Positions 1 to 10,929 are shown, counted from the stretch's first letter. The stretch: 64,000 nucleotides of DNA from Doryteuthis pealeii (GCA_023376005.1 CM042147.1:118544412-118608411); one strand, 5' to 3'. Made by a program: numbers and translations. The notes: a model not told the origin generated them from the letters alone.

Positions 1-200
1 TGCTACGGTGGGGTGGGGAATAAAAGTACCACTGATGTAATTGGTTCAAATGGTTAAGTTAAATTTTTTTTTTAAATAAATAAATAAAAAAAGAGACTTA
101 AGTAAATATAATATTAGACAGAACTTGAAGAAAGCAATGCTCATTAAAAAAAAACAAGTTTAATTTTTTTTAAAGTTCTCTGATACTCAGAACTTTAAAA

Positions 201-688
201 TCTTATTATAATGGAGATTGTGTGTTTTTCTGTCTGTAACCGAAACTATATTACTACTCAAGTCTCAATTCCCTTCGTTATTTACATCACAATGGCTTTA
301 CCTTTTTATTAGTGTTGTCCATATCTGCATACAAATAACATGCAATTGTATTTATATATACAAAAAATAGCGGTTTACAGTGTGAATGGGAAGGCTAATT
401 TGCATATTGATATTAAAAATGTGATTTTATTAAATATGTGCCCAAAAATCTCTTCAATGAATCTTAAATGAAATCCATTAACAGAAAAGATAACTGTCAT
501 TTTATTCTTTATTTCCTAATTTAACTAAATAGTTGAATAAGTAAAATTCAGCAATGAAAGACGGGAGTGATGGAAGAGTAAGTTTCATTTCTATTTTTCT
601 ATTATACTCCCACTCTGTTACATATCTTTTTATCTGCCTTCTTATTAGGCTTAAATACTTGCACCCGGAGGGTGCATATATTTGCTAG
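201..688 (+). mobile_element. Non-autonomous Helitron, copy 1
   Basis: Starts with TC after an A and ends with CTAG before a T, the A/T target of Helitrons. A 15-base hairpin (GCACCC, GGA, GGGTGC) at 661-675 lies 9 bases before the terminal CTAG at 685-688. The start shares TTATTATAATGGAGATTG with the copy at 1843. No Rep/helicase frame is present, so it would depend on a helper element. Confidence 0.8.
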
Positions 689-690
689 TA

Positions 691-970
691 ATAATAATTA
701 AATTTATTGTGTACAGTGCTCAGGTGCACCACAACTCATCAAAGTCTCATGCCTAGTACATAGAAGTATATATTAGTGTCAGGAACATGAATAGCATATA
801 GTAATAATATAGATGTATGTGTGCACGTGCGTGCTTATGTGTGTGGAGGGGGGTATCAGGTATAGTGTTGGTGAATTACAGGAAGCATGGAGGCTTTGAA
901 AGATGCAGTGTTTCGGCAGTCTACAACGGATGCAGGCAGTTTATTCCATACCTTGGCAACTCTGAGTGTG
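691..970 (-). mobile_element. LINE 3' end, 5'-truncated
   Basis: Matches the longer copies at 35093-35550 and 62256-62560. On the minus strand it ends in a shared tail containing AATAAATTT. It abuts the Helitron that ends at 688. Only the last part of the reverse-transcriptase C-terminal region remains and it is not open. Confidence 0.65.
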
Positions 971-1104
971 TTTCTTTTAGATTCAACTTTTTTTAATGTT
1001 TGATTTATCCAAATTTAATTTGTAATTTATACAAAATTATTTGTACATATAATACCATCTCTATAAATGTTTTTTTTTTTTTAATTTTAATAAATATATA
1101 GAAC

Positions 1105-1772
1105 TTAGGTTAAATTAGGTGTGGCCAAAATTCCGGTATGACAGCACACCACACCCCTTCTTCAAACTTTTATTTTTTTAAATTCAACATTGTAAATAGT
1201 CACCTTTTTTCTTTTTTTTTTAACAGCACCTAAACTTACATGAAAAAAAAAAATTCTAGGAATTTCTTAACTCTTAACATCCTATACCGCCTCATTCCGC
1301 CCAGCCAGAAGTCACATTCGTTTTCCTAATCCACCCCAAACGATAGCCTTTGTTTAAATGTAATATTAAACATATTTAGAAGTCTTTGATTTAAGGAAAA
1401 TAACAGGTAACTTTAAATGAAAAGACCATTTTTTAGGCATTTTTTTTTTAAATCCTTATAGGAATGGGGCTCTGGACTTTGAAAATTCTCAACAGGATGT
1501 TAAGAGTTTTAATTATAAGAATGAAATGAAAGAACACATCTTCAAGAAAGAAAAAAAACATTTGTACCATTTTGACAGATGCAGATTTTAATTTATAAGA
1601 TTCCCCCATTTTAAAAACTAAAATAATTTTTACATGGGATTTTTTCAATCCTTCCTCTTCATAATTCAGGAAAAATTACATTAAGTTTAATTCATTTTTT
1701 TTCCCCCAAGTTTTGAATTCATGGTGCAAAAAAAAAAAAAACATGAAATTTTGGCCATGCCTAGGTTAAATA
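1105..1772. repeat. Possible foldback element with a MITE inside it
   Basis: The left end (about 1105-1135, with GTGGCCAAAATTCC) is the inverse of the right end (about 1742-1772, with AAATTTTGGCCATG). The piggyBac-type MITE at 1271-1508 lies inside. Only the ends support this call. Confidence 0.4.
1271..1508 (-). mobile_element. piggyBac-type MITE, copy 1
   Basis: About 238 bp bounded by the inverted ends CTCTTAACATCCT and AGGATGTTAAGAG. TTAA lies on the left (1267-1270) and TTTTAA on the right (to 1512), the target used by piggyBac elements. It is inverted relative to the copies at 18943 and 58248 and has no coding capacity. Confidence 0.75.
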
Positions 1773-1842
1773 GTGTATGTGTTTCTATATAGAAACTTGC
1801 TAAATTAAATTAATTTTTACTGTTTGGATCAATAATTTCATA

Positions 1843-2467
1843 TCTTATTATAATGGAGATTGTGTGTTTCTCTGTCTGTAACCGAAACTATATTCCTACT
1901 CAAATCACAATTCTCTTTGTTATTGACATCACATTCTCCATGATTTTATTTTTATCTAAACCTCAATTATTAATAAAATTGTCTTACATTATTAATACTG
2001 TTAACTATGTCTCCATACTGTCAACATGCAATTATATTTATATATACAAAAATAGCGCTTTTACAATGTGAATGGGAAGGCTAATTTGCATATTAATATT
2101 AAAAAATCAAATTTAATAATATGTGCTTAGTATTATCGATTTCTAACTGTTTGGTTTTATTTTAATGAATATAAGCAAAAATCTCTTCAATGAATCTTAA
2201 ATGAAATCCATTAACAAGATAAAATAACTGTCATTTTATTCTTTACTTCCTCTTTTAACTAAATACTTAAATTAGAAAAAATAACAATGAAAGACGAGAG
2301 TGATGGAAGAGTAAGTTTCAGTTGTTCCATTTTTTATTATACTCCCTCTGTTTCAAATCTTTTTATCTGTATTCTTATTTAGTTTCATTAGCGTTTCTAA
2401 TTTAATACGATATTTCATTACATTAAAACTTAAATACTTGCACCCGGAGGGTGCATATATTTGCTAG
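1843..2467 (+). mobile_element. Non-autonomous Helitron, copy 2
   Basis: Same family as 201-688 but about 137 bp longer. TC start at 1843 after A, hairpin at 2440-2454, CTAG at 2464-2467 before T. The extra length lies in the AT-rich centre. Confidence 0.82.
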
Positions 2468-2618
2468 TTTATAAAATGAAGTTGATTTGTAAGTATTTGT
2501 ATTATATATTCAATATGTTTATTTAATTAAATGGTGCAGTAGTACCCGTCATTTAATCACTGTTTTGCTTTCTATGGTTTCAATTACTTATAGTCGATTT
2601 CAGAAATAAACAATTTAT

Positions 2619-3020
2619 GGTAATCTGAACATTAGCTACATAAGAGAGTAACCTCCCCCTGTTTCTTTCACTTTGAGGAAGCCTTATGTTTTGGTCAGCC
2701 ATTTTCATTTCACCATAAATCTACACTGAAAATACGAATTTGTTCGAATCAATACAGCTGCATGTTAAAACACGAAAATATCATAAAATGTGTTCTTAAT
2801 TGTGCTTGCGCATTATTTGAAATGAACTTAATTGTTATTAAGAACACATTTTATGATATTTTCATGTTAAAACATGTTGTTGTATTGATTCAAACAAATT
2901 CATATTTTCAGTGTAGATTTATGGTGAAATGAAAATGGCTGACCAAAACATAAGGATTTCTCAAAGTGAAACAAACAAGTGGAGGTTACTCTTATTTATG
3001 TAGCTAATGTTCAGATTACC
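2619..3020. mobile_element. F1 foldback MITE with 8-bp target duplication (hAT-like)
   Basis: Nearly perfect palindrome about 400 bp long. It begins GGTAATCTGAACATTAGC and ends with the inverse. The flanks repeat CAATTTAT at 2611-2618 and 3021-3028, an 8-bp duplication typical of hAT elements. Another full copy is at 46460-46791, with partial copies at 9122-9240 and 60945-61122. No open frame. Confidence 0.82.
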
Positions 3021-3064
3021 CAATTTATGTTTTATATAATAATGGTCCCAAAGCATAAAATTGA

Positions 3065-3160
3065 ACACATAGCATAGTGGATAAATGCGTTGGTTTAAGA
3101 CAGTTCTTAGTGACAGATGTCTCTAGGCTGCAGGTTCAATCCTGGTCAGGGGCAGCAGTA
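3065..3160 (+). repeat. tRNA-like SINE head (Pol III A and B boxes)
   Basis: TAGTGGATAAATGCG resembles an A box and GGTTCAATCCT at about 3132-3142 is a good B box, at tRNA-like spacing with a longer variable arm. There is no clean acceptor stem, so it reads as a tRNA-derived repeat rather than a tRNA gene. Confidence 0.5.
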
Positions 3161-3282
3161 ACATAGAATAATAATTAACACAGCTTAACACCTCTACCCC
3201 AGCTATGGTTAGCGGAATGAGAACAGGCTACCGCGTGGATTGAATAACAGGTTGAGTTCAAAGTTCTGTGATGGCTCCTGAT

Positions 3283-3400
3283 TACGACAAGAAATACCTG
3301 AAGAAGGCCGGAGGGCATATCAGTTGAAATGTTGTACAAATAACAATAAAGATGAGGACAATATTCTGAATAATCCAAATAATGCTAATTCTCAAGCCTC
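3283..3400 (+). repeat. HHR-like repeat A, copy 1
   Basis: CTGAAGA at 3298-3304, a hairpin-forming segment, GAAA at 3326-3329, then T and GTT. TAC just before the core can pair with GTA just after it. This is the order of a hammerhead core (stem I, CUGANGA, stem II, GAAA, short stem III, NUH). The flank reads into the AATAATCCAAATAATG unit that recurs at 6.7-7.0 and 30.5-30.9 kb. Confidence 0.55.
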
Positions 3401-3550
3401 ATTACAAAAATTCAGAGAAATTATTATGAAATGATATGAATTTTTCTGAAACGCTCTGTACTTCTGTCATTTAACATTAGTATGTTCAAAACTCTGCTTT
3501 TCCTTTTTGATAATCAGAAAACAAACAAACTTATAAAGAAAAAAGAAAGT

Positions 3551-4206
3551 TGTAACACTGGTTTACAAAGAAATTGAGGCAAGCACAAAAATAGTTGTTT
3601 TAACCTAATTTGGGGGTGCTGAATTCAGATTTGAAATCCGTTTTTACTCATCACCTCTAGTTTTTTAGATATACATACTGTACATTTTGTACACATACTG
3701 TACATAAAGGCGTATATGCATTCAGGGTTAATTTCTAATATTGTGTGACTTATGTCTTCTTTTTTAGTTATTATGCAATAAATGTAAGGGATAGCATATT
3801 ATATATATATATATATATATATATCAAGACGGATTTTGGCAGTTAAGCGTAGCCAACACGTCTCAACAACCAGTAGTGCACTGGCAGTCAGCAGATCATC
3901 TAAGAAAACACATTTCTAACTGTCTGCGGTACTATGAATTGTGTACATTGTGTCATCCAAGTATATTTATTCCGTCAGTGTTCTTTATCTATCCTGTTTT
4001 ATCTGTAATAAGCTGCTGCAACTGTTGAAATAAGCACGTACATAGTCTGTATATACTAAAATGAGACTATTTAAAAGACAGAAAACTAGAGGTGATAGAG
4101 CAAAACTGTTTATAAATTTGAATTCAGCACACCCAAATTAGTAAAAAACACCTATTCACATTCTTGCCTCAGACAAAAAATTTTTTTTTTGTAAACCAGT
4201 GTAATC
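3551..4206. repeat. Foldback element around a (TA)n tract
   Basis: The left arm (about 3551-3665, with CACTGGTTTAC and CATCACCTCTAG) is inverted in the right arm (about 4085-4206). The centre holds (TA)n at 3801-3824 and a richer block at 3825-4000. The outer arm also occurs near 16186-16220. Confidence 0.6.
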
Positions 4207-4429
4207 ATATCCTTGTCATATCCAATGTTTGCAAAAAATTCCTTTATTTTAAAAGCTATGAAATGTACAAATATAAAAGCTAACTACAGGATATTGCTAT
4301 TAAATGGATGTTGCACAAAATAAACCTGCATAATGCCAGAAATACTCAGCCTGTATGAAAAGCAAATATGTATCCATTATCCTGGAGTCTGCCCCAACAA
4401 TGTAACACACTTAGTATATATTAGGTATA

Positions 4430-5354
4430 CCCAAAAATTCGGCTGCTACTCATTTTAAAATGAATTAAATCGTTTATTTAAGGTAAAATTTTTGTCTAAG
4501 TCGCAAAGTAATGACATAATGAGCATTAGTACAAAAAAAAATATTACAAATGTAATTTATTTTTAATACATTTAAAACAATTTTTTCAGTCAATTTCGAT
4601 CGCGTATAGCCTGAAACACTGTTTAAAGATTGTGTGTTTACAAAATTAATGTAAAATTTGCAATTGAAAAAGAAATTATCAAAAATCAGGGAATTATCCG
4701 ATTTTAATGAAATTTTCAGTATTGATTTATCAATTAAGGAATTTTATAATGCATCAGTTATTTTATTTCAAACTTTAATTAAGTATTTCTGCTATAATGA
4801 ATTAATATATGAAATTCATTTAAAATATGAGCAGCATGATTTTAAGTTTAAAATATCATATTATTATACGGAACAAATATTGATGTATACTTTTTTCTTT
4901 TATAAAATAATAGCCAATTAATTTATTATCGAAATGAGTGAAAAAAAAAAAAAAATTTCCTAAAATTATTTTTATAGTTTTTATTTTCATTTTATTTTCC
5001 GATTTTCAGTACTTATTTACTACCCGAGCAGATTCTTAAAAAATTTTTTTTTCTTCTATTCACACCTTCGGTCTTTTTATTTATGCAGAAAAAAAGTATC
5101 AATCACATATATACTACACCGGTATATTGCACCCAAAAACAAGGGGGGTCAAAGTTAAGTGACCTGAAAAAATCAGAAAGTTTTGAAATAAAATAACTGG
5201 TGTATTATAAAATTCATTCATTGATAAATCAACACTGAAAATTTCATTAAAATCAGATAATTCTCTGATTTTTGGTATAAAAAAATTTTCAGACAGGGGT
5301 CAAAATTGTATTGAGAAAAAAAACCCAGATTTTTTGACAAATTGGTTATACCTA
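4430..5354. mobile_element. F2 foldback element
   Basis: The ends (TTAGGTATACCCAA and the inverse of GGTTATACCTAG) form terminal inverted repeats. An inner pair at about 4660-4790 and 5175-5290 is also inverted. The inner arm recurs at 31180-31320, 50041-50160, 50505-50630 and 51115-51225. Short open frames here come from the arms and are not genes. Confidence 0.6.
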
Positions 5355-5708
5355 GTATATATATAGACTAAGTCTATTCATCTCAAGTGTAGGTTGTGGT
5401 AACTTGGAACTACCTGGATATGAAATGAACTTAATGGGATTTCCTATTATAAATGTATTATTGGTAATTTATTATAGAAATAGTCAATTTGAGATGTTGT
5501 TATATCATTGGAAATTTCTTTCATGTTTCCTTCGTCTCCATATATTGGTTAGCATTTCTCATTCCCAATGATTAACTACCAGCCTTGTCTCATTTTCAGG
5601 CAAAACTAATGCCTAGTTTCTATGTAATTCCCCAACAGAACTACTTGATTCAGAAAAGGCCATATATTGCATTTCAACTTTGTAGGAAGATGACTAATTA
5701 CTCTTTGA

Positions 5709-5722
5709 ATATATATATATAG

Positions 5723-5752
<30 letters not shown>
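5709..5752. repeat. (TA)n microsatellite
   Basis: AT dinucleotide run with one interruption, directly bordering HHR-like repeat B. Confidence 0.95.
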
Positions 5753-5753
<1 letters not shown>

Positions 5754-6045
5754 AATAAAAGGAAGTGAATCCGACAGTATGTAATATAATAAAAAATTGA
5801 AAAAACACAGGTTTAAATGAGTTAAGTGGTGAGTTTATTGGCCGATGTTGCAGTGTTTCGATCTATTAATTAGATCATCTTCAGGGCTTTTGTTGGTATG
5901 TGGAAAGTGATAAAAAAATTTTTTATCTCAGAATAAGGAGAAAGGCGAGTAATAGTCCTTGTTTATCGGTCTGTTTAAAATTTGAAGTCTGAAAAAAATG
6001 AACGTTGAAAAAATGAATGGTTTGAAATATGACGTCAAATATTCT
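5753..6045 (-). repeat. HHR-like repeat B, copy 1
   Basis: On the minus strand: CTGAAGA (5884-5878), one T, a six-base stem GATCTA/TAGATC, then GAAA (5859-5856). It is the inverse of the copy at 45816-46160 and shares the AATCCGACAGTATG border and a TGACGTCA-containing inner segment. Confidence 0.6.
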
Positions 6046-6179
6046 TTTTTTGCAGTGTGAGTTTTAGAATGTGTAAGTGTTTGTATCGAAAAAAGCATTG
6101 TGCATTTTTTATGTGTTTATGAATGTGTGGTTGCGCGTGTGTGTATAAATATTTTGCGATAAATGGAATCGAAACAAAC

Positions 6180-6655
6180 CTCAATATATAAAGATTCTGT
6201 CTGTATGTTTGTACAACAATCAAGTGCACATCCTTTTGTAACGAAAATTGGTGGAGACCATCTACACTATTTTTGTCCAAGAGTGGGTATTAAAAATCTT
6301 TTTACTCCTCATTTTCCATAAGAAAAGTTAAATAAAAATATAAGGAAATAAATCAATGATATATATTTAAAAAATCATTCTAAAAAATTATTAAAAAACA
6401 AATTAATAAAGGATAAAACATAATAAAAAAACAAATAAAAGAAAAAATATAAAAAAGAATAGTAATAAAGATAAACAACTTAAAAAGAATAAAAGATAAT
6501 AAAACAAATGTATAAAAAAAATAATTTTTTATTGATCTATATATAAATATTGATACAAGATTTGTTTTTTTAACTTTTTAAATCTCCCGGCAAATTAAGA
6601 TAAGTTTTTCTATTTTGTAATAATTAATTCCTTTTTAAAGATCTCTATTATTACT
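6180..6655. other. A-rich stretch without a recognisable gene
   Basis: Begins with a Helitron-5'-like phrase (AAAGATTCTGTCTGTATG) near 6189 and then becomes A-rich low-complexity DNA. No hairpin plus CTAG end was found, so no Helitron is called. Confidence 0.5.
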
Positions 6656-6659
6656 CAGA

Positions 6660-6975
6660 ATTTTTTTAGATGAAGCTTGATGATTAGTATTATTTGGATT
6701 ATTCAGACTATTGTCCACATCTTTATTGTTATCTGTACAACGTTTCAACCAATGTGCCCTCCGGCCTTCTTCAGGTAGTTTTTGTCGGACTCTGGAACTT
6801 TCTCGGACTCAAGTTCAAATAGAAGGTTTCCAAGTCTAAGAAAGTTCCCAAGTCTGACAAGAATTACCTGAAGAAGACCGGAGGGCACATCAGCCAAAAT
6901 GTTGTACAGATAATAATGAATAGTCTGAATAATCAATAGTCTGAATAATCCAAATAATACTGAGATCTCTATGTT
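6660..6975. repeat. HHR-like repeat A, inverted pair
   Basis: A minus-strand copy (CTGAAGA at 6774-6768, GAAA at 6746-6743) faces a plus-strand copy (CTGAAGA at 6868-6874). In the plus copy the GAAA is altered to an A-run. The outer flanks carry TCTGAATAATCCAAATAATAC and its inverse, giving a palindrome about 310 bp long. Confidence 0.55.
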
Positions 6976-7261
6976 GCAAAAGAACTTTGATTTTTTACTT
7001 TGTATGATATTAGGCTTCTGTATGCTGTTGAAAAAGAATAGCAGTAAGTATACACACAAGTTGATCGCAAAAAACAAAATTGTGCAATTATTTTTTTGTT
7101 TCTATTTTAAAGACTGAACCCAAAATATAAGACAATTTTCCTTATATAAGTAATAGCTGTTTATAAGTAACCAGATTGATATAATAATATTTGTAAATTG
7201 TTAATTAAATTATACAAATAATTTATTTCTCTATAGCTCTTTGTTATAGTTTTTCATCTAT

Positions 7262-7912
7262 ATATTAATACACTTGTTCCTAAATCTTCCGTCCATTATC
7301 ATCCTGCAACAACCTCTGGTTAAAAATGAGACCATCCAAATTGTTTAAGATGCAATGCAAAAATATAAATCCAGATTATCTGGAGTCACTTAATCGCAGA
7401 TTTCTTATTTGTCCCATTTTATTTCACCCAATTTTAAAAATGAAACATTCCAAATAGACTTGCGTCACTTAAATGCCCAACGTAAAATTAAAAGTAATTG
7501 AAAAAAAAAAGTTACATTTTCGTTTCATTTGTAATATTAAAATTGGGAATTACGGAATATATTTTGGTAATTTTGATCTTATATCGTCCCAGCATCCTGC
7601 TTAATTTACACTATGTTTTAGCAAGCCAGTGTCAGGTGAATTTCTGGCCCAACTTAGATATTTTCCGAGTCGTGTTTTTTGTCACTTTTTTTGTTGGCAA
7701 ATTAATGCAGATATTTTAAACTTCTCCCGCCAGATTTTTATCAGCAAATCAATGTAAATATTTTAAAACCCTTTTAAGAAAGAGTGAGAGTTATTAAATC
7801 AAGATTATTATGCTTTTTATATATTGAACTATTTTTGCAATAGCTCTTAAGTAAACATATCAAACATAATAATTAGATTATCATACTGTGGTGTATCCAC
7901 AGGTCCTACTAG
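7262..7912 (-). repeat. Interspersed repeat shared with GINS2 intron 2
   Basis: Both ends match 56160-56610 in inverted orientation: AGCTCTTAAGTAAAC near 7847 against GTTTACTTAAGAGCT near 56215, and AACCTCTGGTTAAAAATGAG near 7311 against its inverse near 56570. The centre is longer here. A 73-codon frame inside (7498-7719) has no recognisable domain. Confidence 0.55.
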
Positions 7913-7923
7913 TAATGTAAAAT

Positions 7924-7957
<34 letters not shown>
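7924..7957. repeat. Poly-T tract
   Basis: Uninterrupted run of more than 30 T after a short AT-rich lead. It may be the tail of a minus-strand retrocopy, but the flanks show no clear source. Confidence 0.9.
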
Positions 7958-7959
<2 letters not shown>

Positions 7960-8094
7960 CTGATTCATCAAAAACACCATATTAAAACCAAATATTTAAA
8001 TATGATTTATTGAATTTTCTGCATGCAAATCAGCATTTGCAATACAAACTTTTACTTGAACTTTAACAATGGGAAAATACTTGCAAGGATGTCT

Positions 8095-8250
8095 GATCAT
8101 GGTGTAATAAGTTAGCAAGCTAGTCTTGCAGCTCCATTACTAATGAATAGCAAGTTCGATCTTCGCTGAATGCCCCATACTTGTAACCTTATATCACATC
8201 CTACCCATGGCAAATAGGTTGGGTAAATACCTACTTACCTTACATATACA
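8095..8250 (+). repeat. SINE-C (tRNA-like), copy 1
   Basis: TGGTGTAATAAGTTAGCAAG resembles an A-box region and AGTTCGATCTT near 8152 a B box. The body continues to TATCACATCCTACCC and GGTTGGGTAAATAC. A related head is at 31055-31150. Confidence 0.5.
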
Positions 8251-8785
8251 CACTAGCATAGACAATGGAATTGGTATATAAAATTTTAATTTTAGCTGAG
8301 GCATGAATCCATTTCTCCTTTTACTGTTTCAGTGCCAGATATATCTTACTAAAATGTCTTATTACTGGCATGCCACAATTATTAATGAACAAAAGGGTCT
8401 GACCGAGTACTTAGTCAAACCATTCTTTCATAACTACTTTACCTGACCAAAAAGTACCTATTACAACTGGAGTCAACATTGACAAATGACAATAAGAATC
8501 TTTAATAAGAATAGGTAGCAATTAGTGAAGAAACGTACATAACACATTTGTATTGTATTGTTATTACTATTGTATTCAAGGTCTCTCTTTATTTTTATGT
8601 TAAAAAGATCTACTGTTGAAATTTAATGATAGTGTACCCTGTGCGGTTTCTTTTTATTGTTTAGTTTTTAAGTAAATTCAAACAATGGCTGCCTTTGTTA
8701 TCTTGTGCAAATTTGTCATCAGACAATGGGTTTTTAGATTATATAAATAAAACAAAATTATTTAAAATATAGGATATTTATGGAT

Positions 8786-9050
8786 TCAGGGCTGGTTTAG
8801 CTCAGTCAGTTGAGCATTCGACTAGGAACCACAAGGTTCCTGGTTCGATACCAGCCCTCACCAACTCAACGTATGAGTAGCACAGGGATCTGTGCAGTAA
8901 AGGGAGGAGCTGATGGTAGGTGTGGCGCTCCACCTCAGACACTAAAAAAAAGACAATCTCCTTTGTCTAGCGCTAGTGAAAAGAGGATAGACTCCCTCAC
9001 TGTCCGGCTGATACTGACAATAAGCCGACTGACTGTGGATACAAAACTTG
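8786..9050 (+). repeat. SINE-A, copy 1 (tRNA-derived)
   Basis: The head reads TTTAGCTCAGTCAGTTGAGC (A box) and GGTTCGATACC at 8842-8852 (B box). A unique body about 190 bp long follows. This is the most intact SINE-A copy; others are at 11621, 14231, 17163, 56618 and 62719. The head is not a functional tRNA because its acceptor stem is not preserved. Confidence 0.85.
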
Positions 9051-9121
9051 AAATTAGAGGATAAGAAAAATGTGTTTTTGGTTAAGGTTTTGTTGATGTT
9101 AATATTCAGTGTTTCATTTTT

Positions 9122-9240
9122 AATGTGTTCTTAATAACAATTAAGTTCATTTGAAATAATGCGCAAGCACAATTAAGAACACATTTTATGATATTTTTGT
9201 GTTAAAACATGCATTTGAACAAATTCGTATTTTCAGAGTT
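9122..9240. repeat. F1 MITE core fragment
   Basis: Matches the central hairpin of F1 (GAACACATTTTATGATAT with its inverse and GCGCAAGCACAATT). The outer ends are missing. Confidence 0.65.
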
Positions 9241-9277
9241 CAAACTTTTTTTATAAACACATTTTTTTTTTTTATTT

Positions 9278-9445
9278 AACCCATAAATGGGACCCCACTC
9301 CTGGTCAGAGTTGACCAGGGAGCATGGTGATGAAGGGGTGCTCCACATTCCCCAGACCTCCAGAGGTAGAACCTCACCATCAGATAGTTTATGTCATTCC
9401 CAGGACATGAAGACCCTAAGGCACTGCTTTCTAGCACATATATGA
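9278..9445 (-). repeat. R3 repeat fragment
   Basis: Inverse of the R3 segment containing GGTCCCATCTATGGGTTAAA and GGTCCACTCTGACC. It runs straight into the 3' part of a SINE-B at 9446 with no spacer, making a chimera. Confidence 0.6.
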
Positions 9446-9662
9446 TGAGTTCAAATCCTAGACGTGGTAATTGCATTTCACTTAGCACTAATACTCTTGG
9501 GAAAGGTATGAATCCTGCTCTCCCTCCAGCTATGGATAAATAGTAGGGCAGGCTGGAATCTTTAACCTAGAAGGAAAACTCTGAATTCAAACCTGTTTTG
9601 AACGTTTAATGAATTGACCTTGTGTCACATCCTGCCCATATGTAGGGGTTGGTAAATAAATA
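9446..9662 (+). repeat. SINE-B 3' part (5'-truncated)
   Basis: Begins within the B box (TTCAAATCCTAGACGTGG) and runs through CTTGGGAAAGGTATGAATCC to the usual end AGGGGTTGGTAAA. Confidence 0.7.
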
Positions 9663-9682
9663 TATGATAAAAAGGGAGCTTG

Positions 9683-9890
9683 TTATAAGGGCAATAGGGC
9701 CGGGACAATCATATAGGTGCTAGGGCTTAACGTGACCAGACGATTGATCCATTTCAAAAAAAAAAAAAAAATCTTAAACTACTTCACAAAAAAAAAAAAA
9801 TGTAAATGTACAATGAATGTGATTCTTTAACCACTTGGCTTAAAATAACCCTAGAGGGATTACATGCCATTAAAATCAATCAATCAATCA
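9683..9890 (-). repeat. R3 fragments
   Basis: 9683-9745 holds the inverse of the segment with CCTATATGATTGTCC. 9820-9890 carries a degenerate R3 tail followed by (AATC)n. Two A-runs lie between them. Confidence 0.5.
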
Positions 9891-9969
9891 ATCATCTCTC
9901 AAAATTTTTGCTGGTTCATACTGGTTTCTTGATCCTGTCATTATCCTGCTAAGGAAAGCTACTTATTCT

Positions 9970-10310
9970 GTAACTCTTTGTGTTTCAACTGATCGTTATT
10001 GGTCTTGTTAAAATTAAAAAAGCTAAATGTTGGTTTCTTTTGAAAGCTTCTCCTTGACTCTAGAAAATGCTGCATACTAACGTCTACCGCCCCACCTCGA
10101 CCATCCCCTGTCTTTCTCCGGTAGTTCCGTCACTGGTCAAAATATTATTGATGAGTTAGGAATATATATATTAGCCCAGGAAGTCTATTATGCCAAGAAT
10201 TCACTTCTATTCGGTCATGTTCTGTGATATACTCAAAATAGCACCAACCTTGGCTGGGTCAGGTTTGATTTCATTACAACTCAATTTTTTTGTTTGTTTG
10301 ATCTGATTTT
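9970..10310 (-). pseudogene. Ty3/gypsy reverse transcriptase/RNase H remnant
   Basis: On the minus strand a broken frame reads KPDPAKVGAI, then ILGIIDFLG, and further on TRPITIS. These correspond in order to KPDP..K, FLG..nyLG and the start of the RNase H domain in Ty3/gypsy Pol. Stops and frame changes lie between them and no LTR or integrase was found, so it is a dead fragment. The order of motifs is the main support. Confidence 0.55.
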
Positions 10311-10466
10311 TCTATAAGCTTTAGTTCAACTGACTGTTGTTGTTGTTGAGAACACTCTGAAGATGCTTATCGTTGGCATCTTCACTGTACAGGATGCGAC
10401 AGGTAAATTGGCGTCTAAATTACGCAAAAATGAAAATAACACTGTGATCTCACTTTATCAGATATA

Positions 10467-10920
10467 TCTATTAATAATGGAGATTCGCTTCCGTTTTTTG
10501 TCTGTAACAAAAATTACGTCACTGCTTACATCACATTACCCAAAATTGTCATAATATAGAATAAAATTTATTCTACAATTTTTGGCATGTTCAAATTTTG
10601 AGTGTATTTATTCAATAAATACACTCAAAATTTGAACATGCAATATTAGACGGTCACCATTGTTTGTTTTTTTTAAACAAGTTTTAATAAATACATAACT
10701 GGTATTATATATCTATATAAAGTTTGTTTTATTTTAATACATATTTAAAGTTTACATTTCAAATTGTTTTATTTTTTTTAATCCTTTAATGAATTTGATG
10801 ATTTTACTTACTTAGGGTACAAACTCGCTGACATTGAATTTTTTACTCCCACCCCTCAGGCAATATGTTTCAAAAATCTATTTTTTCATCGCCCGGAGGG
10901 TGTTTTTTATTTTGTACTAG
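10467..10920 (+). mobile_element. Non-autonomous Helitron, copy 3
   Basis: TC start at 10467 after A, shared 5' phrase ATTAATAATGGAGATTCGCT, hairpin GCCC/GGGT near 10891, and CTAG at 10917-10920 before T. It carries an internal inverted segment around AAATTTGAACATGC at about 10570-10640. Confidence 0.82.
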
Positions 10921-10929
10921 TATTTTAAA

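Noticed and set aside
4658..4921. 87-codon plus-strand frame, with a similar one at 50449
   Set aside because: Both derive from the F2 foldback arm; the peptide similarity reflects shared noncoding repeat sequence.
6183..6260. Another Helitron start
   Set aside because: The 5' phrase resembles Helitron starts, but no hairpin/CTAG end was found within 500 bases.
8786..8862. tRNA gene
   Set aside because: A and B boxes are clear, but the acceptor stem does not pair and the unit continues into a repeated body present many times; this is a SINE head. The same applies to the other tRNA-like heads.
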